From Oikopleura dioica (taxonomy: Eukaryota; Chordata; Appendicularia; Copelata; Oikopleuridae): 64,000 nt of DNA. Shown here piece after piece: positions 33,118 to 42,756 of this stretch (positions within the stretch are counted from its first letter, which is position 1; every line of letters begins with the position of its first letter). The position numbers and the translations under genes were made by a program. The stretch spans positions 3,170,501 through 3,234,500 of the forward strand of contig OU015568.1 in assembly GCA_907165135.1 (NCBI GenBank), given 5' to 3'. Under the pieces are notes generated by a model. That model did no database searches, was not told where the DNA came from, and saw only the letters and a list, made by a program, of their open reading frames with translations.

Positions 33118-33712
33118 ATTTTGTCCAGGAGGATTTTATTGACGATCTTTCTACTAGATGCGTAGCCAGAACAGCTGTGAGGAAATGGAATGATGCGAGG
33201 AGGGGAGATGATTTTTTGGAAATCGAGTACAACGAAGCGAGAGAGCAGCAGTTTGAATATCTTGAGGAGGATGAAGAGTTCTTCTCGACCGATTCAGAGG
33301 AAGAGGAAGAAGAGGTTGAAGATGATGGTCTTAGTCAGAGCTTTTCTACTGCATAAGGAGATACTTTCAATCTAGGGATAAATAAGATTTATCTTTCTGA
33401 ACGTTAAAAAAGAATGTTTTTCTTCGATAAAGCTTGTTGAACAGCGAGCTAGAAAGCGAGCTCGTCGATCCCGAAAAATCAGAAGCCGATGATGAAAAAT
33501 CCATTCAAAGTGTCGAAGAAGAGCGAAAACTCCGACAATCCATCATCATCCGAAATCAACAAGGAGAGCGAAATGACGATTCAGAAGATGAAATAATTTC
33601 TACCACTCAATCATCCTCAGGTTATTCTTATTCCCGGGAGTTTAATAGGGAGATAAAAGAAACATTAAGAGTCACGAATGGAAAAAGAGCAAGAAATCGA
33701 AGAAAAAGATGA
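33118..33712 (+). CDS. Possible acidic nuclear protein (model incomplete)
   Basis: Open frame about 33131-33354 encodes WNDARRGDDFLEIEYNEARE and an acidic Ser/Glu run; 33434-33712 continues with acidic sequence and ends in a basic NGKRARNRRKR tail. Such alternation of acid and base fits a chromatin or nucleolar protein. Start codon, first exon and the junction between the two blocks are unresolved; the basic segment at 33032-33117 may belong to this gene instead of its neighbour. Confidence 0.35.
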
Positions 33713-33931
33713 AGAACTTGCAACATTTTCTGCTGAAGATTAAATTTGAACTCAATTCTTTGAATACCATCATTCTTCATTGATAAACTGTCATGTACTG
33801 CATCTATTTTTGTCAAGAACACGGGTTCTTACTGGCGAATACAACTTGTTTGACCATCTTTCATTTCCTTTTTTCGAGGGGTAGGTTCTTTTGCGCTGTA
33901 AAGAATGAATATTCATCAGGATTCTTGAAGG

Positions 33932-33937
33932 TATAAA
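33932..33937 (+). promoter_or_regulatory. TATA box
   Basis: TATAAA 54 bp upstream of the start codon at 33986. A similar TATA element precedes the next paralogue. Confidence 0.6.
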
Positions 33938-33985
33938 AACTTTTGTCGAAACATCAAGAATCGTGGGTAGAGTGACAAAAGAAAA

Positions 33986-34413
33986 ATGTTCAAAATTCTT
34001 CTTGCCATTTTTTCGCTTGCAACTGGACTCATCGTACAAGAGATTGTTCAGAAAAATAAAGAGGATCAATGTTAAGGGTTTCTCAAAGCAAAAGAGAGGA
34101 CTATTTTGAATTGCTTGAGAGAACCCATAAAAGTGCAATAATGCTGCTTTTGTTGTCGAAAAATGAAGAATACTGGAATGCAGCACTTAAAAATTTAGAT
34201 CGCCCGTTCAGAAAATTCAACCCAATGTGTGAAATTCTAGCGCAGACCATGGCGAGCATCAGTAACGGCTTCAAAACCAAAGATATCCATAAGAATGATA
34301 AACATAAAAAGCTCCATATAGACACGAATGCGAAGAGAACCCGACATTCATATTTTGCTGCAAAAAGAAAGTCCACAGACTCTGAATCTCAAAAAGTCAA
34401 ATACTCAAATTAA
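33986..34413 (+). CDS. Small secreted protein, tandem family copy 1
   Basis: A signal peptide (MFKILLAIFSLATGLIVQ) joins a C-terminal domain with residues SKNEEYWNAALKNLDRPF and NPMCEILAQTMA, closely matching the next gene. The two parts are in different frames; a GA-AG intron at 34042-34076 fits the phase (exons 33986-34041, 34077-34413), but at 35 nt it is at the lower size limit. If it is not spliced, this copy is broken. The C-terminal tail is Lys/His-rich and unlike copy 2. Family unknown. Confidence 0.5.
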
Positions 34414-34558
34414 ACCGTGAAACTCATCTTTTTGGTCATTTAAGCTAGCCACAGCCTTCATTATTCCTTCATATAACTTTTCATCAAGCGCGCAGAACCA
34501 CATTTTCCTGTCATTTGCATTTATCGAACCGACGAGGTCTTGTGTGTATTTTAAAGAG

Positions 34559-34564
34559 TATAAA
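34559..34564 (+). promoter_or_regulatory. TATA box
   Basis: TATAAA 57 bp upstream of the start codon at 34616, same spacing as in the paralogue upstream. Confidence 0.6.
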
Positions 34565-34615
34565 AGCAGTTTATTCGGAGATTTACTTTCTAGTTCTGAT
34601 TGAAAAAGAAAGAGA

Positions 34616-34956
34616 ATGCGGATGTTTCTCTGCCTCTTTTCGCTGTTTTTGATCGGTTCGGCTTTTCCACTGACGGAAAGATCATCATTAGGAAGGGTAG
34701 AACAGAGAGAACGGAAAAACTCTTTTCAATGATTAGGGTCTTTTCTCGAAAAGCTCGGCCTTTCGTATCAAGAATCGAGATAGAGAAAAGACCCGACAAA
34801 AGTGCAAAAGAATTAATGATTCTTTTAAACGAGAACGAAGAATATTGGAGTTCTGTGATGTCACATTTCAACCGACCTTTTAATAACATTAACGCCATGT
34901 GCAATATGCTCGACCAGGCGATTCAAATAGCCGCTGGAATAAGAAGAGGAAGATGA
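34616..34956 (+). CDS. Small secreted protein, tandem family copy 2
   Basis: Exons 34616-34695 and 34737-34956 encode 99 residues: a signal peptide (MRMFLCLFSLFLIGSAFP) and a conserved domain (LNENEEYWSSVMSHFNRPF, INAMCNMLDQAI) shared with copy 1, ending in a basic RRGR. The frame kept by the paralogue comparison requires a junction that is GG-AG (or GT-GG), not GT-AG. Likely a short helical secreted factor. Confidence 0.6.
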
Positions 34957-35230
34957 TATCCTTTTGTGAGGTTTTACGAACCCTGAGGCCGGAGATTTTA
35001 TCTGAGGCCACATCTTACTGCGCGCTACGCGTGCATCTCAGTCGTCTTGTAAATAAAACTCGAGCAACACCTTTTCCAGAGTTCTTGTCTTTTATTCACC
35101 GCACTAGAGAATACGCAAAGTGGGGAACTTCTAGCAAGCCGCAGGATTTGCAAGACCTTACACTTTCATAAACAAAATTTATTAAAAACCGTAATAAAAT
35201 GCAAAAATAGACAAAAGAATCCTTTGGCGA

Positions 35231-35377
35231 TATATAAGGTGGCATTTTGGAAGGGTCCACTGTCAAGCTTTGACACGAAAAAACAACTGATATGGCGAAA
35301 ATGCAATATATTATTTATTTTTCATTTCTAGTCACGCAAAATATTCGGCCGCGAAATAAACCAAAGAATAAAAGATA
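35231..35377 (+). CDS. TATA element and 28-residue open frame
   Basis: TATATAA at 35231-35237 precedes, by the same distance as in the two genes upstream, a short frame at 35291-35377 starting with a hydrophobic stretch (MQYIIYFSFLVTQN). May be a remnant or first exon of a third tandem copy; no conserved domain follows. Confidence 0.3.
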
Positions 35378-35482
35378 ATCTGGACCCTCATTTGATAAAT
35401 TTTAATGCCTCTTCTTTATTTAATGATATCAGCAGGTGAAACAAATTGCAGAACATCATCAAGCTTTATATTCAAGAAAAAT

Positions 35483-35683
35483 ATGCGCTTTCGACTGTTC
35501 ATCCTTCTTTCTTTTGCTTTGGGAATGTATTCAAGAGATCAAAAAACTTGTGATAAGCTTCTGGACGAAATCCACCTTGACAAAATGGAATACGAAGATC
35601 CTAGCGACGCTATGATATTTTGCGAACTGATGAGGGTTGTGCTTCGCCCTTCTCCTCCCCAAAACAATCTTCAAGTCTTTTGA
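35483..35683 (+). CDS. 66-residue secreted peptide
   Basis: Signal peptide (MRFRLFILLSFALGMYS), then an acidic chain with two cysteines (KTCDKLLDEIH, MIFCELMRVVL). It ends 34 nt before the convergent stop codon of the lectin/thrombospondin gene. Weak resemblance to the CNMLDQAI part of the tandem family; relationship unproven. Confidence 0.5.
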   Translation: MRFRLFILLSFALGMYSRDQKTCDKLLDEIHLDKMEYEDPSDAMIFCELMRVVLRPSPPQNNLQVF

Positions 35684-35716
35684 GTAAATAAATCTTTCCA
35701 TTTGAGAGTTTACTTT

Positions 35717-38186
35717 CTAATAAAAGTCATAGTAGGAGAGGTCATCCTCGATTCGACAGAGATCGACTTCGCAGGGTTCAGTTATCTTCATATCGTTGAT
35801 GACAAAATTGTAGTATGGTTCCCAGTCTTTCGCGATTTTTCTTGTCCTAGATCGACTAGCTTGGCCGCAAGTTGCAGAACAGGAGCTCCATTGCGACCAG
35901 GGTTGAATTGCGCATTCTGGAATTTGGTCGAAAATGAACCATTGTGCCCTGTTACTTTGTTTTACTGAAAAATTTTTCGAAAAGAAACAACAAAAACCGC
36001 TTACTGTTGAGATCTCCATGAAGAAAGTAATCCGGTTCATTTGGCAACGAAATTGCGAAGTAGTCCAGTCCCCGTCTGGACATCATCTTTCTTACTGTCC
36101 AGAAGCTCTTTGCCCCGCTCTCTCCCTAAAAAATTATATTTCTGAAATCAGCCCAAGGCTTTTACCCAAATAGCGTTTGATGGCTTTCCTAGAAAATTTG
36201 GCTTCCAAACGAGATATTCTCCAGTGTTCTTTTGAATCTGATACGCTTGTGGATTGGAGCAATCGAGTTTGAGAGTGAACTCTGGGTTCACAGCGGACTT
36301 CATTATCAAATTGCTTCGAGTTCCTTTCATGACAAGGGCAGAACTAGAGCAGATATCCCGAGTAGGCTTGGCGCAGTCTCCACTATCGAAGAATGTTGTT
36401 GTACTAGTTGTGCGGGTTGTCGTAGTCGTTGTACTAGTTGACGTTGTTGTTGATGTGGTAATTGTTTTTGTTGTCTTCCGGGTAGTTGTCGTCGATGTTG
36501 TCGTCGTCGTAATGGTCGTTGACGTTGTTGTCGTCGTCGTTGTCGTTGTTGTAGTCGAGGTTGTTGTGGTTGTTCTGGATAATGGATTCAAAAAAAAATC
36601 GCTTCAGCGAGTCGCTAAAATTTGATAGAGATCAAAAACTTAAAATTTGTTATTTATGAATGGATTTCAAATCCGAATGTTGTGGTCGAGGTTGTTGTGG
36701 TCGTAGTAGAGGTGGTTGTAGTAGTGGTCGTTGTTGTTGATGAGGTGGTTCTTCTCTTTGTTGTTGATGTTGAAGTCGTTGTAGTTGTTGTAGTTGTTGT
36801 AGTAGTTGTTGAAGTTGTCGTCGTAGTAGATGTTGTTGTGCTAGTAGTGGTCGTAGTTGTGGTCGTAGTTGTGCTTGTAGTTGTTGTAGTTGTGGTCGTT
36901 GTTGTTGTTCGCGTTGTTGTTGTCGTTGTAGTAGAAGTAGTTGTAGTTGTTGTTGTTGTTGTTGACGTCGTTGTTGTTGTACTTGTCGTAGTAGTTGAAG
37001 AAGTCGATGTCGTTGTTGCTGGAGCTCTCTGACTTTCCCCATAGCTTTTCTCAAGTTCAAAAAAATCCTGTTTTATATTTTATACGAAACTTGAGAACTT
37101 TCAAAACTTGGCAATTATTCATCGAGTAGTAGGTCACCTTGAACTGAGGGACAATAGAACAGCCGCTCAAAGAAACGCACAAGAATCGCCCGTTCCTGGG
37201 CATCGTTTGGAAAGCGTCGCAAAACTTGTTTTGCTTGCATTTTTCAAAGCAAAGTCTGAATGAGTTGGATTGATTTACTAAAAGATGATGATCCTCTGAC
37301 TACCTTTCTGATTCGACACTTATTGCGCGTCCTAAATAATGTTTGCTTGAATTGCATCTGTAGTGTTGGATTGGCTGGCAGTTGGAAAAATCAAAGACGT
37401 TTTCGGTTTGGAAATAGTCGATTGTTGTTGTGGTGCTTGTAGTTGTCGTTGTTGTCGTTGTTGTCGTCGTTGTGGTAGAAGTTGTGGTAGTCGTTTTTTG
37501 GTCTAAATAAGAATGATCATTGGAAATTTTTTTTGATTGGCCAGATTCTTTTTTTTTTGAAAGAGTTAAACAACTATCAGAAGTCAAAAATCCTTGTACC
37601 TTCAGGTAAAGAGACGCAAACAGCATAAGCATTTGTATTTCTTGAAATCAGATACATTTTTCCCGCTTTGAGCACAACATTCGGCAAGTATTCGTATTTA
37701 TACGATCTCGAAAATAGCTGCCTTGAAAATCTATTGATCCACTGGGGAACTTCGAGTCCAAGGTCATCCTTCAAAACTGGCACACGGGTTCCGTCAAAAT
37801 TTGTGAATCCAATTTGAGTGAGGCCAAGATGAACTCGTTGGTCGAAAGAAAGTCCGAGCGTCTCGTACAGTTCTTTGAATTCGCCTCGTTTTGGTTGGGT
37901 TCGAGGGACGTACAAAACGCCGCTGTTTCGTTGGCAGTAGTATTCGGCATGAGATTTTACTAATTCAACAGGTCTTGCAAGCCAAACACTTATCCTGGCT
38001 TCATAAAATGTTCTTTATCAAACAATTTAGTTGATCTTTGAAGCCATAACAAAGTCCATTAAAATCATACGCATAAGACGGACATCCCTTTGGATGCTCT
38101 CCTCTTGAGCCCATATAGCTTGAACCGTAACCGTAGCCACCGTAGCCAAAAACTTGATAAACTAAGAGTTGAAATAGTTGTCGCAT
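35717..38186 (-). CDS. Secreted C-type lectin / Thr-rich mucin / thrombospondin type 1 protein
   Basis: Exons about 38045-38186, 37600-37998, 37304-37502, 37108-37255, 36675-37049, 36166-36601, 36005-36125, 35717-35964. Order of parts: signal-like start and Gly/Tyr segment; a divergent C-type lectin domain (DFNGLCY, SHAEYYCQRNSG, HLGLTQIGF); a Thr-rich linker; a Cys-rich segment resembling PAN/apple (LCFEKCKQNKFCDAF); two long Thr-rich stretches; a conserved Cys region (DCAKPTRDIC); and a thrombospondin repeat (PWSQWSSCSATCG). Thr stretches would be heavily O-glycosylated. Intron 1 is GC-AG, which restores the lectin Cys. The junction between the two large Thr exons is unresolved. Function: extracellular matrix or mucus component, by inference. 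Confidence 0.75.
36390..37030. repeat. Triplet (GTT/GTC, Thr-coding on minus) microsatellite
   Basis: Imperfect ACN codon runs encoding poly-Thr on the minus strand, interrupted by Ser and Arg; a shorter block lies at 37425-37495. All frames are open here, giving false poly-Val and poly-Gln open frames. Confidence 0.85.
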
Positions 38187-39001
38187 TTCTCTGTTTTGAT
38201 CGATCGGAAAGAAAAAGAACGAGGTACTAATCTGATGATTTATTTACTTTTTTAAAGCGTCTCAAAACAATCAAGAGCTACTCATCAGATTTGAGACCCT
38301 CTGATTTAAATAAAAATTAAAGAACTTATTTGAAGCACACATGAAATATATCATGCTGCCTCGAGTCGAGGCCCCTCGACTGGCGGCTGGGGACAGCAGC
38401 TGATCACCAGCTATGGGTAAGGCCAATATAATAAGTACCATATGGATTTTACCATCTGTAGACTGCATCTTTTAGGCATAAAATCGGAGTGCTATGGTAA
38501 GAATATCCACAAATATGAATCAAAAACGTAAAAAATTTATCGCTCTATCATTTCAAAAATAATGGAGCGTAAAATATTTCACATCCCTAAGATTTTTTAA
38601 GAATTTCGTATCATGGTGAATCCGAACTTTGTTAGAACTGATGTATCAAAGATCATAACAACTTGTATCCTATAAATAAATTTTAAAGAGAAACAAATGT
38701 TGATGGTTCAAAGAGACTTTATTCTAAAGTTTATGTGTGTAAAATTGCTTGTTTGCTAGATGTGCACTTAACAAGTTTAGAGTATATTTGAGAGAAGGTG
38801 TTGAAGAGGGGCGATTAACTTCTGTCCAAACTGTGACGTCGGCTTGTAGAGTCGCCACTTGAGCGAGAAGCCAAGTGGCTGTTTCTTCGGAAACAATAGA
38901 TTCAGATCAACATCGCCTGACTGCGCCACCGCTCACATTCTGTCAGACCTTCCAGACGATCCAAAGAAGCTGCTGCCGAACAGATAGAGTAAATTGACGA
39001 A
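38187..39001. other. Intergenic region with one weak minus-strand frame
   Basis: 5' flank of the lectin gene and of the Fox gene. A 65-residue frame at 38271-38468 (minus) has an internal hydrophobic stretch (MVLIILALPIAG) but no further support. Confidence 0.35.
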
Positions 39002-40250
39002 ATGACAAAGGTAAATAATTTATCAAGAAATTATCAAAAATTCGCCTCTAAAGCAGGGTACCTTTTTATCGGACAAATTCTTTCTAGAGTCCGAAATCCC
39101 GCGGATATCGACGTCATGAAAAACCACCCCTCTCCTACATCACCTTGATCGCCATGGCCATCAAGTCCCACTCGAGCCAGCGCGCAACCCTGCAGCAGAT
39201 AAACGAATGGCTCGCTGCAAATTTCCCCTTCTTCAGAGGTGAATACGTTGGATGGAAAAACTCAGTCAGACATAATTTGAGTCTCAATGATTGCTTTGTA
39301 AAGGTTAGTTGATTTATGTTTTGAAACGAGTTCGATTCCCGCTGTGAATTGGTATTTGGGCGAGTTAGATTTGGATTATTTGTTTTGAAGAATGTAAGCT
39401 AAGAATCAATTTTCCTTGATTCTAGCTTAGTGCCAAATAATAGGCATGAAACCTCAGCAGGTTAACCCTTAACGTTCTTCGCTGATAAGGTTTGCTACAG
39501 GAAGTAAACCATTGTTCATGGAAAATTCCGCGAGACGATGAATTTAAGACTAGAAAAGATTATTTACGGAATATCATTGTTCAGCTTATGTACAGTAGAC
39601 TTGCGGTGAGTGAATGCTTATTCAAGCCCATTCAAGAGCAGCGGATATTACGCTGATGAAAAATCAACTCCCATGAAAGGAGCGCTCACTTTTGTTGAAA
39701 ATGCAAATTTATTATTGTCGTTACGGAATCAGCGGATTTGAATTATCAGAAGAAAGATGGAATTTTCCACCATTATGACATACCAATTGAATAATCAAAT
39801 AACAGTTAGTAACTGTAGTCTTTAGATTCTTCGAGATCCAAGCCGGCCATGGGGAAAAGACAATTACTGGACAATCGCTGAAAACTGCTCGTATATTTTT
39901 GACAACGGAGCGTTTCGACGACGAAGAAAAAATGAGCTTGCAAATCGACCCGCTCCCTTTTCGATAGGTAAACAAACATTGATTTAGATGTAGCTATAAA
40001 ACTCTTTAAAATCATTCAATTATAACTATCAACATTCTAAGACTGGATTCTCTCCCTTCCAAATTCTCGCCCGTCAAGTCCTCTTTCCTCAAGCGATTCC
40101 GAAACATGCAGTGTTTCTTCAACAACACCTCCACCCGCACTCAAGCGACACTACCCGCTCTCCACCCTTCCCTTTTGCCTACCACGACGTTTGCCGCAAG
40201 TCTACCATGTCAAAAAACGCTCCTTCACGATCGACAGTATTCTCACTTGA
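39002..40250 (+). CDS. foxQ1: Forkhead transcription factor, FoxQ1-like
   Basis: Exons 39002-39010, 39088-39303, 39826-39967 and 40042-40250 give 191 residues. The forkhead domain starts almost at the N-terminus: [20 protein letters not shown], then [18 protein letters not shown], then after an intron [15 protein letters not shown] and [11 protein letters not shown]. The [12 protein letters not shown] wing is characteristic of FoxQ1. The C-terminus ends FTIDSILT, an eh1-type Groucho-binding motif, so repression is likely. The intron splitting the domain after helix 3 (39304-39825) contains a possible 35-codon cassette exon. The short protein is compact compared with vertebrate FoxQ1. Confidence 0.85.
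39501..39605 (+). other. Candidate cassette exon inside the forkhead domain
   Basis: 105 nt, phase 0 at both ends, open, flanked by an acceptor (TTGCTACAG) and a good donor (GTGAGTG). It would insert 35 residues (starting [13 protein letters not shown]) between helix 3 and wing 1. It may equally be chance. Confidence 0.3.
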
Positions 40251-40646
40251 AAAATCTGCAGTTTTTGAAGCACCAAAACGACGCGGTCGGAATTTTTCGC
40301 CCGACCAGAGACGAAGAAATCGAAAAAAAATTTCAGAAATTTTCGATTTTTGAACAAAAAAAATCGACGAAAGGAAAGTTCTTCCTGATTTATTACTGAA
40401 AAATGACAAAGGACACAATTAATGTTGTCTTGAAATAAAATAAATTGCCACACCTAATTTCTTTCAATAATTTCAGGGCAGTTTTTCAGACACGTTATCG
40501 TTATAGACCAAAATTGAAAGTGAAAGCTCTAGCGCCCCCCTTGAACCTTGGCATATCCCGAAGGGGCTGATATTCATAGCTTTTTCTTATCAGTCATACT
40601 TGTTTTTCTGGATAACAGGAAGTAAGAGAAGCAAGAGAAACAGTGG
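40251..40646. other. Intergenic region
   Basis: 3' flank of the Fox gene and short promoter of protease 1. Open frames continuing past the Fox stop codon contain no further motif. Confidence 0.4.
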
Positions 40647-42562
40647 ATGAAACTCTTGAGAAGTCTAACCATAGCTGGGGTCTATGCGGGCTGGCCGCAG
40701 AAGTTTGAGAATATCAAGGTAAGAAAGAGTACCTAGCCGCGGGCGGAATTACTTTTTGCGCTTGTATTTATGTAAGAATTCATGTCGCAAAGTTTTAAGG
40801 GATACATTCATTTGAATTTTCTTTTTCTAGGAAGAGGATGAAACAAAAGCATCGACTCTATCTGACTTCTGCACCGAGGAAATCATTCGAGTCAGGGACG
40901 CTCATCCCGTAGAAAATGGTTTTTGGGAATGCTCAGGTCTCAATGAAAGCGTCAGTAAAATGATTTGCAAGGCCAAATGCAATCTTGGAAATCTGAACAA
41001 AAAGGGAGCAGAAATCCGCGTCAAATGCAAGAACAGCCCGAGTCTCCAATTCAAAAAATTCAACGAAAATGACGAGCTCAAATGCGAAATAGCACCAAAC
41101 TCGTGCGAGGGGCCGATTTCAGAGCTTGATATTATCAAAGGAAGATTGGAACTTGTCTCTTCAAGTGCTAGAAAGGGCGACAAATACGATTTGATCTGTG
41201 ATACTGGCGCGGTTGTCGGATCGGTAAAATGCACAAATGGAAAGGTTTCTTCGAAAATACCCGATTTCGAGAGCGCTTGCGATCGGTTCGTTTGCGATCC
41301 AGCTGATGCCCTTGACGAGTTTCCGATCGGCCTTGGTGTTTGGAACTGCAAATCGAAGAAAGGCAAACTCACATGCAAAGCTGAATGCGGAATGTCACCG
41401 AGAAATGACAATATTCGATTTGAAATCAAATGCGACATTTCTGGCTGGTACATTCACAAGAAACCTGAATTTTCTGATGATGTCTGCCCGTCTGAGGAAC
41501 CCACGGAAGAACCTGTAACTTATCCTACTCCAGATGGTTTTGAGCCAATCGTAGATACGATTCAATCAGGCCTACAGCTCTGTTCGAGCGAAGATAATTT
41601 TCCGGGCGCGAGCTCTAGAAATGTCGAAGGCAGGGTTCCTAAGAATAAAGCCAAATAAACTGTTAAACTTTAAATAACAAAAAAAATGCAAAAAAAAAAA
41701 GAACCTTAAAAAGCAAGCAAGATTGTCGGCGGAATCGATGCTGACAACAATGCCTGGCCCTTTATCGTCCGATTCAGCATCACCGTTCGGAATAATCCAT
41801 CGCGTTACACCTGCGGAGGAGTAGTTGTTCATAACCACTGGGTACTCACAGCCGGTCATTGCTGCCAGAACAACGTCAATGGGATGCAAGCAACCTTTGG
41901 CGATCGATTGAAAAACGATCCTGACAGTAATGAATACACTCTTGACGCGGCAGACTGGTTCCGTCATCCACTTTGGGGCGATGCCAGTGATGGAACTGGG
42001 GGAAACCAAGATTGGTGCATGGTCAAATTCAACGAAGACATCATCGCAAATGACCCAGATGGTCTTGTCGGCATCCCATGTCTGCCAGACGTGAATCCGA
42101 TCCCTTCACAACATGGCAAAGCTTGTTGGCTCGCTGGTTGGGGAAGGACTGAAGATGGCCAGTTGGCGAATGTTCTTCAATCGACGGGAATCAACGTTCT
42201 CGACCATGAATATTGCATCGAAAAAGGCAATAAAGAATTCCTGGAAGTCGATGATATCTGCGCAGCCGTTCCAGATATGGACAATGATGGAGATGTTGAT
42301 GGAGGAAAAGATTCTTGCTCAGGAAATGGTTGAAAACACTCGTTTGAAAATTGAACACTATGCTCTAATAAGTAAAAATCTTTGAAAACCATAAACAGGT
42401 GATTCTGGAGGACCTCTTATTTGCCCCATCGACGGAAAAGCTATGATCATCGGTACAGTTTCAAGGGCAGTTGGCTGCGCCTTGGAAGGCTTCCCTGGTC
42501 TCAATACAAGCACATTCATTGGCAGAAATTGGATGAGAAATATCATCATTAATAACTCATAA
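40647..42562 (+). CDS. Trypsin-like serine protease with N-terminal Cys modules, copy 1
   Basis: Exons 40647-40718, 40831-41634, 41722-42322 and 42399-42562 give 546 residues. After a short leader come Cys-rich modules (ENGFWECSG, CKAKCNLG, SACDRFVCD), a linker (EEPTEEPVTYPTPD), and an S1 protease domain with activation site GR|IVGG. The triad is His in TAGHCC, Asp in QDWCMVKF and Ser in CSGDSGGP; the KDSC residue ahead of it gives Asp189, hence trypsin-like specificity. The CSGDSGGP motif is restored by a GA-AG intron (42323-42398); a GT donor three bases later would insert an Asn. The 87-nt intron before IVGG is canonical. Paralogue of the next gene. Confidence 0.87.
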
Positions 42563-42756
42563 AAAACTGCATTTGCCGTTCATGACCTGTCAATAAACTT
42601 TTCTTTTGAAAATTCGACTCATTTCCCGAGTTCCAGGTTCTAGCGCCCTCATGCAAAACATAACCTCGTTGCATTTCATCTCTCAGAAGCTACTCTTATG
42701 TTTTGGAGATCGATAAGATATCTTTTAAAAAGCGATTGAGAGGAAATTATAGAGAC

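Noticed and set aside
33095-33123. Very short intron joining the basic exon (33032-33117) to the acidic frame
   Set aside because: Under 25 nt with GT; a GG-AG alternative of 35 nt is possible but unsupported, so no join was asserted.
36254-37060. Long poly-Val and poly-Gln frames opposite or beside the Thr-rich exons
   Set aside because: All frames of the triplet repeat are open; only the Thr frame joins Cys-containing domains and splice sites.
40902-41453. 183-residue minus-strand frame opposite protease copy 1
   Set aside because: Antisense shadow of the Cys-module exon; no start context or motif.
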